DNA of 64,000 bases, taken from the NCBI GenBank assembly GCA_037074705.1, contig CM073590.1, positions 120,767,600 through 120,831,599 of the forward strand. Reading direction: 5' to 3'. A model generated the notes under the pieces. It made no database searches, was not told the origin of the DNA, and worked only from the letters and a program-made list of their open reading frames with translations. Below, piece by piece: positions 1-13,500 of this stretch. The stretch comes from Zhengitettix transpicula (taxonomy: Eukaryota; Arthropoda; Insecta; Orthoptera; Tetrigidae). Within the stretch, counting starts at the first letter, position 1; each line of letters opens with the position of its first letter. The position numbers and the translations under genes are program-made.

Positions 1-508
1 GCCATGGTGTAGAATCCACACATTTGGCATAAATCTAGGAATCTTCTTTCTAACACATTTTCTAACTTTTTTATAAAATTTGTTTATGCTATTGGTGATT
101 GACGGAATATGAATTTTGCTATAACGATGAAAAAAGGATAAACATATCCGACTCATGCCTGCATTTTTGTTTTGGTATTAGGAAATTGGTGATTTCCATT
201 GTTGTATGGTTTGCGAATTCTGGAGAGAACGTAAATATCCACGTCTCATATTATTTTGTTGCACGAGAAACATATTAACGCCCTGATCACTTTTCGAATC
301 CGACACTTTTCGGAGTAGCTTAGTAATACGATTAAGATCCAGCTATTCACCCACTGCAGCTGGTAAGCGCAATCGGGTTGTTACCGGGTGAGAACACAGT
401 TTAGCACAGTATCCGCAGCGACACTGCACGGAAATGACATCGTTAGCAGCAGTTTTCATATTTTTTTACCACTTACGAAATCAATAAATACGAAAAGGAT
501 AAAACTTA

Positions 509-547
<39 letters not shown>

Positions 548-3133
548 AATACCATTTAATGAGGCCATTAATTGTATTAATATAATTGGATTGTTAGCGG
601 CACGAGTTTTGAAAGTAACAATCACGGCTCTTTGTCGGCTAATGTTGCCGGGAAATGCGCGCGAGTAGGAAGTCAGTCTGCGGCGACAAGCGAAATAGAT
701 CAGTCCACACGGGAACTGAAAACTTAAAATGTGGATGCTGATCTAAAAGTATGAATAGCGGAGTTCCAAGAAGTCCAACTGCGATATCTATTAATTGACA
801 TAAAACGCGAGTAAACAGTTTTGACGGAGAGACTCAAATAATAATCGCAAATTTGGAAGCAAAAGGGTTTTGCTTCCCACAGACTGAACTAAATTTCGCA
901 TAGAGGCATCAAGGAAACCTACGTCCGAGGGCTGACTGAGTGGCGACTGATCCAAAAGTTCCAGGTGACAGAGACGGAGAACATCGACCGTGTGTAGAGT
1001 GTAGAATCAGTGAATAATGGCCTTTTTAGTAAGTGTTGTCCTCAAGCTCCAAGAATCAGACCTGGTACCAGAAAGACATTCGTGAGTACAAAACAATTAT
1101 TTAAAATCTGTAAACGAAGATTAGAGGTAGAAGCCAAATTTCGTTCGTTTTTCTTTTCATTTATTTTCTTTCAATTCGTTTATTTTTATATTGTATTAAG
1201 TTAGCTTCAATGAGTTTGAATTGTTAATGTTAGTTTATTAAATTGGATTGTTCTTACTATCAAACCTAGTAATGATCCTGAGATAAAGAGAATTTCGACG
1301 TATTTGATTGTAAAATATAAAGTTGTATTTTTCCTAGAACGCCGCGAATTGCAAAAATGAAATAAAATATTTGTTTGTTAACTTGATGTAATTCGGCGTA
1401 TAAAGTAGGGATTACAATTTGTATTTTTAAAGAATAAATTTTTAAGTCTTAATAATTTTGTTAATTAATTCTTTTAATTATTACAAAAAAAATTATATGA
1501 TCGTCGAAACGTCGCGGTTTAATTGCGGTCTCTCGTGTGTGGAAACCTTATAACTATTTCATTAGCAACTGTATAAATCATGCGATCTTTAATTAGAAAA
1601 TATACGTTGTAACAAATTATTGTTTCTGTACGCGAAACTCTCTAGTAAAACATACATCACATAAACATTTATTTTAAGATCACTATACCGTTGAATTACT
1701 ACTGTTTTTCTGTAAGAAAAAAACTTTATATCATATTTCCATTATGCAATATTTGTTTAGGATCTTCTACGGAACGCGCTACGTATTTATTTAATCTTGC
1801 CGATATATGGGTAATGAGAAGGAAGAAATGACATTGAAACGTATATGACCTGAACAAATTCAATACTCTAGCTCATCAATAAGCGCTGACAGACTCTCGA
1901 CTCTCTAGCTAGCGACAATCCGGTCTACTCAGCCTGTAATTTTCACTGTAATTTGCTTTGCGAAGACAATTCTCCTTCATGACAAGTGAATTAGCAGAAG
2001 TTAGGAGACGCAAGCCTCGAATTTCGCCCGAGCTGATTCTAGCTCTGGCAGTTGTGTATCTGATACCTACAGGTGAAGAATGCATTAATATAGTTTTTAT
2101 TTAGGGGTCTTTTTTGGTAATTTATTAAAAAATTCGAAATATGGGATAAACAGAATCAGTAATAGGTATTAAATACTCATAATTATCCGACATATTTTAA
2201 TTTTACAATATAAAATGGTCATTGTCTTAAAAATTTAATAAAGCAATTGATAATAATATAATTTCACAAAAAATATAACTGACTTCATGTTTAAATTCAA
2301 TAATAAATAGATTTGCAGGTTATCAGAAAAAAATTTGATATTCAAATCTTACAATTATAAAAAAAATTTAAGCTGACAAAAATTTCTAACTCGCGGGTTA
2401 TAACTTCTTTTTTTCTATAAATGTAACATCCATACACTTGAAGTGACAGCAATCGGAGACGAAACGTTGGTGTTTAAAATTTGAATAATTAAATTATTTT
2501 CTGAGTAAAAAGCTGCCAATTTTATTATTTAATAATTTCACTACATTTAGTCCTTAATTTACACTTTACAGGTGAAAATTGAAGTAATTTAGAACTTGTA
2601 TATATTATAAATTTAAAATTTGTAGTATAAAATTATATAATTTTTTTCAACACATCTTACATATATTGAAACTTTAGATTTATAACACTCCAAGTCATAA
2701 ATTTCATCAATGTAGGCCTGATAAATCCTAAATTAATGACATAACGTTTTGAAATTACGTTTTAATCAATTGTTTTATAAAATATTGTTCAGTTATGGCA
2801 AATTTATTTAGTTATTGAAAAATAGATCCTAAAAGTAATTTTAAAACATGTACAGTAAATATTCACTCAATTAGTAAGGAAAACGAGGGACATAGTAAAT
2901 TAAAAGCAAATATAACGTACTGGCATGTACTAAGTGATCATAAATGATTGATAAAAATGTTTTTTTTAATTGTATGGGTTTTTTGATAATTTATAGATTT
3001 CCGGCACATCCGAAATTTTTATTAATCGGCCAGCACTATCGCCACTTTAGGAAGCATAGTGAAAGTCTGCTGTATTTAAATTTTTCTCTCGGCGTCTCAA
3101 AGGAAACGAGTGTATTAAGTGCGTATTATTTTT
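1..3133. other. AT-rich sequence upstream of the cyclase exons, no gene recognised
   Basis: It contains an (AT)17 run at 511-544, a GC-richer, repeat-like block at about 590-1010 of unknown identity, and a small open frame at 1979-2104. No cyclase exon was found. It may be a large intron of the cyclase gene or intergenic DNA. Confidence 0.4.
511..544. repeat. (AT)n microsatellite
   Basis: Seventeen uninterrupted AT units. Confidence 0.95.
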
Positions 3134-3149
3134 ATTTTCTCATATATAA
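3134..3149 (+). repeat. Target-site duplication, left copy
   Basis: ATTTTCTCATATATAA is repeated perfectly at 3594-3609 on the other side of the retroposon. Confidence 0.85.
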
Positions 3150-3593
3150 GGTTCCCACATGCCGAGGCACCTCGGTCTGTTTTGAGAGGTGTATGTTCCG
3201 GGGTCGCAGACCTTGGGCATACGGCAAGAGTTGTCCGCTATTCCTATTGGAATAGTCGGCCAGCTGCCTCTTAAACTGGTCGAGGCACGGAAAAGGGAAT
3301 GCTGCGTCCCCACAGCAAACTCCTCTCCCGCTATCGGAAGGGCGTGGGACAAGTACCCAATGCCCGACCTACCCGATGCAGGTTTTTTCTAGGGTTTTTC
3401 CTGCATTTCTTTAGGCGAATGCCGGGTAGGATCCTTAAAACCATAGCCCGGGGGCCCTAGTTAACCCTTGGCTACCTTCCTCTACCCTTCCGCATCCCCC
3501 CTTTCTAATCCCTTCTTATGCTATTAAAGGGGAGTTGCCCAATGTGGATCACCCTCATGTAGCCTGTTGCCCTAAAAAAAAAAAAAAAAAAAA
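3150..3593 (+). mobile_element. Poly(A)-tailed retroposon, full-length copy 1
   Basis: It runs from GGTTCCCACATGCCGAGGCA to GTTGCCCTA plus about 20 A. It is flanked by a perfect 16-bp direct repeat (3134-3149 and 3594-3609), which shows insertion by target-primed reverse transcription. Open frames on both strands recur in other copies because the repeat itself is conserved, not because it encodes a known protein. No convincing pol III A/B box was seen, so it may be a SINE of unusual origin or the 3' end of a LINE. Confidence 0.85.
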
Positions 3594-3609
3594 ATTTTCT
3601 CATATATAA
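3594..3609 (+). repeat. Target-site duplication, right copy
   Basis: It is identical over 16 bp to 3134-3149 and directly follows the poly(A) tail. Confidence 0.85.
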
Positions 3610-5743
3610 ATTCCAATAGACCGTCGTCTAGCAATGGAGACCCTAACGTTCATGTTAGGTTCATTGGCCATAGGTTCATAATTCCTCTACTGTATATTGA
3701 CCTTGTAAATTTTTCTGTTTCTTAACAATAAAAGTACAGGATCTTCTAAATGAACTATATGAATTACAGACGTTTCAAGTAAAAGAAAATAAATGAATGC
3801 CTTCCTCAAGGGTTTGGGTCCTGAATTAAATTAAATAACATTAAATTGGTGTTGCTGCTCGGCAGGACAGGAATGTACTCATCAGCAGTATTTCGCAGAC
3901 TGCCGGCTGAGACCCTTTCTGAACCATAAAATGAGGAAAGGGGTCTGTCGTCCTGTACTGACCGTGGTCGTGGCGGCTTTGAAGTGCCAGATAGTCGCAC
4001 ATGGACTGAACTGCAGTCACAAATTGAACAAGCCTTATAGCAAACTTATCGATTTATTTGTTCAGCGACCATATTTTTAAAGAAAAATTTAAATTATTTT
4101 CAATTTCTGCGCCAAACGAAAATGAAGAAAATGAAAACGGAAGGAGAAAAATCACTGCTATACTAAATTTTTCCACATTTTAGTCCCGTGGAATAGCAAT
4201 AATCCCATTTCTAAGAAAAAATGGTAAGAATGGCTATTCAGATGCATATTAATACCTACTACAATCCGTTAATTTTACGATAAATATCCTAATAACCCAT
4301 TCGTAAGAAGTCTGTTTACAAATTTTTATTGACCGTGTAATTTAACAACCTCTGATGGAATTATAAATCTGATAAAATCTTCATTCCATTCATCTTCGCT
4401 AACAAAATAATTATTAATATTTGTCATTATTACAGTTGAAATTTATGTAAAATTTATTCATTCTTAGTCTTCTAAAAAAATAATATAATCCTCGGCCGTA
4501 AAAGGCTTTCTCAGCGATTGTGATGCATAAAACATTCACGATGAAGATGACAGAAACGTCATACATGTTAGTAGCTGCAACACGCCCAGAAAGCCGACAA
4601 GATTTTGTACTCAAAAAAAGTAATTGCTTTCCCGTACTTTTTAATTTTCACTTTCTGCATGTGTGATGTGCCTGTAGATACATTTTAAAATTCTTATTAT
4701 TTTAATGATTAAGAAACTGTCTTAAAAAGAAACAATGAAATTATTGATATATGGTTATTATTTATTTCTGAAGGCAGGATAAACGAAGGTATTGTTAAAT
4801 TGTGGGATTTTTTAAAAATTTTATCGGGAATCTAGCAAGAAAAATTTGAAAGTTTTGAGTAGTTTATGTCTTGTTATTTCAGTTTTCTTCATTTTCTCTT
4901 CGTTGTCTCTTGGTATCGTGACGTCCTGGCAAGAAAAGTTTACCTTCTCTAAACCGGTTTGTTTCACCTATTATAAATTATGACGACTTTATGAATTGAT
5001 ATTTTCCCACTGTTTCTACCTATCAATTGATAGTTCACTGTGTTATTCAAATTATATACAGTCAATCTGTTTCTATGAGACTGACAGCCGATTGACTGTT
5101 TGAATTTATCTTCATGAAAGTGAACCACAGAGAACTGCAGGTACGGATGTTAGATTCAATCGTACATTTACATAATAGTAAATACGTTATCTGCACTATA
5201 TATAAATTTAAAAAAAATGAATAATATTTTAGAAAAACCTCATACTTCAATTTTCTATGTAACCATGTTTTGGGTCCTCATTCTAGTAATTGATGTAAAC
5301 CAATCACGTCCGCACAAAAACAAAAAAAAGTTAAATACAACAATATTTAATACTGGTGAATTTTACACGTGCGTGGCTCTTATTTTACAGTTAATACAAA
5401 TTATTGATTCTTTATGCTAAGTTTACATAACAATTTAATCATTCCCTTCTATTTCTTGTAGACACTTTTTTCATCTGCATGAAGTACGTTATCCGAATAT
5501 CTCACTTATTTGAAGACTCGTCAATCTGGAAACAATTCCCTTTAATTCTATTAAGAATCCTAGGAAATGACTTCCACGATGTCATCTATCTGTACTAATC
5601 TAGAACCAAGGGTTGGGCATGGAATAATAGAGTGTATAAGATTTATGGGGATTCTGTGGGAACTTATACTCCTATTCCTGTGTCAATATATTAAATTGCG
5701 CCCTGAAGAAGAAGGAATATTTAATTAAAAGTTTTCTTTTCAG
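3610..5743. other. Non-coding stretch before the first cyclase exon
   Basis: AT-rich DNA with one GC-richer block at about 3840-4020 that has an open minus-strand frame (3806-4000). I do not recognise it, and it lacks clear splice borders. Nothing else was seen. Confidence 0.35.
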
Positions 5744-5853
5744 GAATCCATTCGGGCCCTGTGGTCGGTGGCGTCGTTGGCATGAAGATGCCCAGGTACT
5801 GTCTCTTCGGAGACACGGTCAACGTCGCTGCCCGTATGCAGACCACGAGCGAG
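5744..5853 (+). CDS. Guanylate cyclase exon a
   Basis: The acceptor ttttcag precedes GA-ATC-CAT and the donor gtgaat follows GAG. The exon codes for [12 protein letters not shown], then [16 protein letters not shown] and QTTSE. It carries the guanine-recognition Cys and the transition-state Asn and Arg. It starts two bases into a codon boundary (phase 1) and ends in phase 0. Confidence 0.88.
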
Positions 5854-8800
5854 GTGAATATGACTTTTAAAAATAATATTAACATTTACACTGACTTCTG
5901 AAAACTATCAATAATGAAATTTGTTCATGTATAATAACCAGTTCACTTAATTGTAGCAATGTCTATGGAATACAAATATTAGTTTCCTTCATTTTCTAAT
6001 ATAACGGTGTTAACGAGAGGTTAAATAAAATTTGTGACATGACCTGATAGTAACCAAACAAGTTTTTCTTCTTCTGAGGATTACCGTTTTACAATATACT
6101 GCTCCAAAATTCCAGACAAATTTCAGTTATTTTCGAACAATTAAAAAACAAACCCTGTTTTGTGCAGTCTTCATCACCTACGTGTCAATGAAAAAACGTC
6201 TAAAGAAATATAAACCGAGTTGATTAATGGTAATGATACTTATTCCAAGCGTTTAAACTCCTTCATAATTGTACTCTAGTTTAACGAAATCGGACATCCA
6301 CAAGGGATGAACATCTTATGGGACATTGAGGCAACCAGGCTAGAAAAGATGGAAAATGTCTGTTATTTGTTGTTGAGAGATGGACGAGTCAAATGACGAG
6401 ACATATCCCATGGCTAAGTGGTTACGATTAGGTATATAAAATATGTATCATATAAATATAAGTAAAATGGATGCCGCGACTTCTCAAGTGGAGAATATAT
6501 TGAATTATGTTGAATTTCTACTTTGATACGTAACTATTGATGAAACATGGATACTCTATTTGAAACAATGAATTTCTTAAAGCCAGCCGGTTATTACGAA
6601 TCCGACAACTGTGAATTTCCGCGGGAATGTTGAAACAATTAAAGCATAGTTTTTGTCGTATTAAATGATTAAAAGGTTGATTACAGTAAAAACATTGCTT
6701 ATTAGTTACAGTTTTTCATTATTATTAATTTAGATTTAAGAGCTATTTTTTTCCAGGGTTGTGGTGTGCACTGTGAAATAATAATATTTTTTAAAAAGGT
6801 GACAAAGACGTTATTCAGGTATGCAACGAGCATGTGTTTGCTTACAAAACATTAGAATGGTAATGACCTTTGTCAGTGGATTTCGGTGGATGATGAACAG
6901 ACTCGGATTTACCGTTTCTCGACATCCTGCGATATGACAAAACGTGGCAATACTAGCGAAGCTTAATAACTCACAGACGAACAGCAACAAATCTGATGTT
7001 CTTCAGATGGGTAATAAGGAACTGCAAAGTGTTGCTATCAGATATAACTACCTGTTAAAACTACAGGAATTCTCCAAGATCAATAAAACTCTGATATACA
7101 ACACTAACCTCGTCCAGAATTAACACGAAATTTATTGCACTCGTTTCTCTAATAAATGATCAATTGGCTGAGCGTTCAATATAATATTCCATGCTGGTTC
7201 ACCCCACACGAAGAAATGTTTCCCAAATCCAGAAATAAGTTATGTCTGGCGAAGACGGCAAGAACTGTCTTTCCTACGCAGTTATGTCGACACGCTCATA
7301 AACAGTGAGTTCAGCTCCAGTAAGTTGTCGCTTCCACCCCTCCCCACACATCAAACCGACAAATTTTTTCGGTGGTTGAGTAGGCAAAGACAGTCTCAGG
7401 CACTCGAATCTGTTAATTATTTGCACTGAACTAATATCATAAACTTAAGAAAATCTATTAATTACAAATTAATTACCACTTAAGACATACGGAATTATCC
7501 AAATAGAATAATTATGAAAATAACGAACGACAAAGGGACATTATTCAACCATTGGAGCCAAGAAATAAAGAAAAAAGTTCACCTTTATCCAAAAAAAAAA
7601 GTGATCTTTCTTTCACAAATGGCACACACGTGCAGTTTCAATATCAAAACTTGTTGATGTGCAATTAAAACTGTTGCTGCATCCACTTAGTTATTTTTTT
7701 TATTTCCTAACACGAAAAATTCGACTGGCTTAAAAATAAATTCTAGTCGACGGATGAGATTATTGCTGACAGAATCGTCAATTTTGAAGACATTCCCAAA
7801 ACTTTTTTATGGCATGAAAAATATTGATAACCTCTCGACAAAGTGTTTTCAGTTGAAAGGAGGAATAAAAATGAATCAACACAAAATGTGTTTTCGAATT
7901 TTTTCTAAGTAGTTATTAACCTACCTCGAACGCAATCTTTCTTAGAAAATATAATAGCAATAATACCATTAAAGGAAAGCTTATAACCATAGATTTTTTT
8001 ATGTTAAATGAAAGTGAGAGACATACTCTCAGGCCAAATTAAATTAAGCTTCAACGCATTACCTTAAAAGGAAATGAGTCACTAGAAATGACTCGTATTC
8101 ACTATATGAGAAAATTAAATGTGATTTTAGTCTCTATTATTTTTACAATTAACCGCAGTGCACTTCAAAATTTATCTTTAATGTGGGCAATTCTTCCGTC
8201 TGTAGATAACATATTCTGGTTTTCTTAAGGGACGAACTGCGTATATCTCAAATTTCGCAGTGATGGTGACCCAAATATAATTTCATAGTGTGCTATCGTT
8301 TTGACTGTTTGAATCACTGTGGCAGACACAATGCACTTAGTAATTTTTGATATATTCTAGAGCAAAATGGACGTAATATCATTTAATTGTAAATGGAAAG
8401 TAAATCTATGCCTGGACGTATAGTAGCAAGCTACGATATTATATTAAAATTTTTGTATATATGAGATAGAGAGAGAAGGATAGAGAAAGGAAAGACTGAA
8501 AATTTTAACAACGTGAGCTATGTTCACCATTAGAAATAGTAAAGTTGTCTTACAAGAGGAAATAATTGTCTATAATAGAAATCAGGGTTTTATTGTCACT
8601 TTTTTTTCATCAACGCAAGTAAAATTTTAACCTAAAGTTAACATAAAATTTTACAGGCTGGATGCATTCACGTTTCTTGCTCCACTCGTGACTTGCTCAA
8701 AGAATCTCGTTTCAACTTCGAGTGCCGCGGCCTCATTACAGTAAAGGTCAGTACAAATGATAAATTATTATTCTGTTATTATTATTCAATAAAGGATTAA

Positions 8801-10591
8801 CAATTACATTATTTATAATACCGAAAGTATTGTGCAGTAATAAAACTTTTTCATAATGAAAATTATAAGTTATATTTTATAGCAGCAATTTTATATGATA
8901 ACCATTAATAATAATAATTAAAAATTTTGTTCCATTACTTACCGTAGTCGTATATGAAGAAGAGTTAGTATTTTAAAGAAGCCAAGTCCATTTATATTAC
9001 AAATGATTATTTTCTTACATTTTACCAGTTCTTGTTAATTTCTTCGACTTGTTGTTGAGGCTTAGTAACATTATTTTCAGAATTGCGTAACGATTAAATT
9101 GTCTAAAACTATAATCCTTGCTTTGCTGTTGCTTGAAATTTATTCTTGTACTCCGAAAAACACAAACCATAATTTAGTTTTTTAACCATTTCCGATAATT
9201 ATTTAAAGCTGCCATTGGTTTGCAATAAATATCTGCACTAATAAAATTTTGTCGCCGTCACATATATTTTATATAATTATTGTAGAAATAATCTTGAAAT
9301 TGAAAGTGCCCCGCTTAAATTATTTCCGTCTTTCAGAAAATATTTATATTTCTGTATTAGTTTAAAATTTTCGAATAGATAAAGAAAGAATCAATATAAA
9401 TACATCACAACGTTTCTGCCATACTTTTTGGTTTCTTAAGAGGATCATAATTAGAAGTATTGGAATTCATCAAAGCATAGTCCAGGCAACGTAATTCAAA
9501 CGAAAATATATTGACATAAAATAAAATATATTGATATAAAAGTAAAGAACAATAGGTACTATTATAGATTTATATATGAAATTGCATACTATGTTCTAGA
9601 GTTTCATTGTATCGATTTGTACATTAATTTCAATCATATATTTAATATTAAGCATTTCGGATATTATTTTCGAATAGTACATGGTGCCAAAACTTAAAAT
9701 ATTAGCACTTTAGGAATCAAAGGAATGTTTGGAATTGATAATGGAGACGACGGATTTCTTGTCAATGTGGAATTTGATACTGGACATATTATATTTAATA
9801 CGAGTTTTTAATTATGTTTTAGTTTGTCCAATGTAACAGGGACCACACAATGGTTGCTATATGTGTGAAGTAGGCCCTTGAAATGTTTGATCATGAAGCA
9901 AATCGTATTGGTGGATTTGTAAATGTTGTATATTATTCGAAGATTTGGACGGACTGGTGATGTAATTTTGTAATAAGGGAGAGAGAGAACGAGAAAATGT
10001 TTTAGTTGTTAATGATATTAGAGGCGAGTTAATCTGGCCCAGTGCTACCTTCCGTCCTCCATCTATTCGTATGCTATCAAAGGGAAGAGGCCACAACGTG
10101 TAGGACTCTCTTTATAACTTTTTCTTAAAAATAAATCCTGGCAGCTGTTGATTATGTACCGAGTGTGTCCATCAAGCTCAGCACGCAATATATAAACATT
10201 GATTTTATTATTTATTTAAAAATCTTTAATGAGCATTTCTGTTACTTTGAATTAATTTTCAGTCCTAAATATTATAATTCTTTTAAAAGTTTGTATTAGT
10301 TTCTTATTAATATTTCAGGGGAAAGGAGAAATGTTGACGTACTGGCTGAAGGACAGCGACGACATCAACAAAAGCGATGATAAGACTGATGTAATAGAGC
10401 TGATGACTAGAATGATGAATGATCCAAGAACTAAGCACGTTCCAAAGAAACAAACATGGCTCCAGTGTCATTCTAAAAACTTAACTGAGAAGACAATGGA
10501 TCTGGAAAGGAAAAATTCTTACAAACTGACGGAGATAGCATCAGGACTGGAGAGAAAACTGTCTTGCAAGTTAAAAATTGACGAAACGTGA
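5744..10591 (+). CDS. Guanylate cyclase, C-terminal part (three exons, 5' partial)
   Basis: Joined exons 5744-5853, 8657-8746 and 10319-10591 encode about 156 residues ending at TGA 10589-10591. The product would convert GTP to cGMP. Visible family signatures are the stretch [11 protein letters not shown], whose Cys occupies the guanine-selecting position of guanylate cyclases, the catalytic Asn and Arg in NVAAR, and [11 protein letters not shown] at the end of the catalytic domain. An unconserved, charged tail of about 80 residues follows. All borders are AG/GT and the phases join cleanly. The N-terminal half of the catalytic domain and everything before it are missing and presumably lie upstream of the window, because nothing matching was seen in 1-5743. 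I cannot tell a soluble from a receptor cyclase using this part alone. Introns: 5854-8656 (2.8 kb, with a mariner scrap) and 8747-10318 (1.6 kb, nothing recognised). The gene converges with the protease gene to its right. Confidence 0.85.
6460..6560 (+). pseudogene. Scrap of a mariner-type transposase
   Basis: Within the first cyclase intron, one frame reads KWMPRLLKW (from 6465) and another reads [13 protein letters not shown], then stop (from 6530). These resemble the WVPRLL and T-DETW blocks of mariner transposases, with DETW holding the first catalytic Asp. They are in different frames, and no ends were found. Confidence 0.5.
8657..8746 (+). CDS. Guanylate cyclase exon b
   Basis: Exactly 30 codons in phase 0, with acceptor ttttacag and donor gtcagt. 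It codes for [14 protein letters not shown], then [10 protein letters not shown], which matches the region of class III cyclases just before the KGKG motif. Confidence 0.88.
10319..10591 (+). CDS. Guanylate cyclase terminal exon
   Basis: The acceptor atttcag precedes GGG-AAA-GGA-GAA-ATG. The exon codes for [10 protein letters not shown], which closes the cyclase domain, then about 80 charged residues rich in Lys, Asp, Glu and Thr, ending in KLKIDET and TGA. The ATG at 10331 is internal and not a start. No clear AATAAA follows closely; ATTAAA occurs near 11083. Confidence 0.85.
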   Translation, partial: GKGEMLTYWLKDSDDINKSDDKTDVIELMTRMMNDPRTKHVPKKQTWLQCHSKNLTEKTMDLERKNSYKLTEIASGLERKLSCKLKIDET

Positions 10592-13500
10592 GAGTTTTGT
10601 TCAGAATTTTCCGTTCGTGTAACAGTATTTTAACGGTATTTTTAAATGTATGGAAACGTACTGTTGATAACGCTGTCTGTATAACTGTTTCCTTGGTCTT
10701 ACAAATTCTCTAAATTTCTTTTCACGCTTGCTTTTACTTATGCAAGATGAAAAGAATAGAGAAAGTCTGCATAGATGTTAAAATATTTCAGATTAAATGC
10801 AAAAAAGAAAATAATGTTCAAATTCACTTCAAATTTGAATCATGTAAATACTTAAATGTACATATATACATGTTAATTACTAATTAAGTTGAAATCCTGT
10901 AATTTATTACACTAGTGTAGCACATGTGTGTATTGACAGTCTCGAGTATTTTTATGAAATCTTGAAGCTACCTCACATTTCTTACAAGTATTCTTTTTTT
11001 AGTAGGATTACATATGTTTTACATTAGTAAATAATTTACGAATTTGATCATTATTGGATAATATAAAATCTTGTAATAAGACATTAAAAATTAAGTCCTT
11101 TCCATGACTACTTTTATGGTGTGTTCTTTGAAAGACCCTTTCATTGCTAGGGGAAACTAATCGGCCAATAATTTCTTGTAATTAACACTGTTATCTTCTG
11201 GGTTTCACCCCTACTATGAAGTTCTTCAGAAGAAGTAACCTGAAAGTTCTCTAGATGTAACCCCTGGAAAACCTTTGCTTCCGTTTAATTTTTTACCTAT
11301 TCTACCGATTTGGGAAAAATAGTATTCTGTTTGGGTGAGTAGTACGACATTTTTCTGCTAGAAATTTAAGGAGGAGTCAATATTTCAATTTCTTTTAATA
11401 GCAACATTTATAATGTCGTAATATTAAATGTATATAAAAAGAATTATATCTTCTTAACGCAGTGGTGTAACGGAACTCTCAACAAGGATTAAAGAACAAC
11501 AAAGAGGCCTCCACTAAACAACAACAACAAAATGCTCTGGCTATTAATAAGACACCCTCTCATCACAGCAGGACTAATGGTCTCGCAATGATTGACACAA
11601 TTGGCAAAGGTTCATGTATGACATTGACACACCATAATTCGTGGTATCCGGGATGAAGCGACACGATCCTCCGGAAATCCTCAGCGACTCAGCTCCAGCT
11701 CCAGGACGATGGCGGCAAAATTAGTACCTCTAGTGAGACTCGAATACACCACTACTTAAGCCAATACTGAACAGTTAATTCTTCTTCATATAATAAATAC
11801 GAAATTGTATCTTTGTACCACTTAAATATCTACTTTTACTCAATTACATACTATTCAAATGCTAGTCGCTCTCAGATCAACAGCATTGGTTGCCTCTATC
11901 AACTCTTTTTTTATTCTCAGTAAAATATTATCTGTGGTACTTTACGTATCACACTTAACCGTACAAACAAAAGACAACATAAAAATAAATTAAAATTGGA
12001 TAAATTGCAGTGGTTTTAACTTAATGTTACAAATCGTTGTTATTAGGCATATGTTAAATATGCCTTCACTATAAAACACTTTTGACCTAATATGTCTACT
12101 TTTCAGATCTTATTTTAAGCATAAATGAGAACGAATATAAATGCACAGTAAATTCAAAGCGTTTTTTGGACAATAAAAGTTATTGCGGAGCAAAAATGTT
12201 TGAATGCAAACAAGAAGTTCAAAAGAATTTTTTTAGAGATCCTTTCAAACATTAGAATATAGTTTCAAATGTATCTAGTAGCGATAGAGGGGTAATCTTA
12301 TTGTCAAATTCTGGACAGTTTTATAAATAAATATTTAATCGTTTGGTGAGAATTTTACAGATTTACTTCCAAGGGAAATATAACACCATAGTATTCGAAT
12401 TTGTAATGATTCAAATGCACAAAAGTTGTATATTTTGTATACGAAATTGTCATCACTTTGGACGATAAGTGTTCCGTGGCAAGGCATTACCGCCAAAGAG
12501 TAATGCGAAGTCTGCTGTTGCCAAGAACCAAGGCGGACGGTCAAAAGATAACATGCTTCAAGTAATATGTACCTGTCTGAGACTGTTATTGATAGAAGAA
12601 CTCTCGTGGATTTATCTCTGAGAAAGCATATATTGGGATGAGGGAGCCTCGTTATTATGTTTAATTAAACAGACGGCTTGGAAATATCATGAAAGACACG
12701 TTAACGAATGAATAAGCCACTCCATATTATTTATTTTAATTAATGTTTTGTCAGACTGATATTTCAATCCAATACAGATTTTTGACTAGCAGGATAAATT
12801 CCAGAAAACACGCCAAGACCGGATCTGCCTGAGTTTGTCACGCCTCATTTTTATTTTATGATGTTGAATGGTAGAGAGCCGAGGAGAAGAGAAGAAAAAC
12901 TTGCATGTAGTCAAACTATAAATCTGTTTTTGAGAGTGACTATTTGTTTCTGGTAATGAAAATCGAAAATATCTGCTTTAATCTGATATTTATTTAAATT
13001 CTATATATATTTGCGTTTATTTCGTATGCAATGAATGAATCGAAAGTTGAGTTTAGTTGGCTTATAGTAGTAAAGCCCCCGAACACTGCCTCTTTCTTAA
13101 CGACTTCCTGAAGTTTCTTTAATGGTGTTGACAAAACTAAATGCGTTTAAATTCCTAGAGTACCATACTGCAGCAATTGTAAGTTAAAACCAGAGCTATA
13201 CAGGTTTCAATGACTCCGTTTATAGTATACAGCATGCTGATTAAACCATAGTCCACAACATGTATGCCTAATATATTTTTGTTATTTTATTTCAGTATCT
13301 CTACGATGTTATTTGACTCACATGTAGATAATTAGCATCTATGATAATTGCTTCATAAATTCCTTTAGTAAATATTTACTTTTTGTTATTATTCATTCGC
13401 TTTATCTAAGATAATTTATTATTTAACAATCAATCAAGCGACAATTTAGATCGAAAAATGTCTTTCATACACACGCAAATCAAGTACCTGTTCTAAAGTC

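Noticed and set aside
3140..3392. Open frames of 60-100 codons recurring at 3.2, 35.9 and 37.3 kb with similar peptides
   Set aside because: The similarity comes from the shared poly(A) retroposon. Frames occur on both strands of the same repeat and match no known protein family.
12335..12544. Minus-strand open frame of 69 codons near the protease 1 3' flank
   Set aside because: No domain, splice context or homology supports it.
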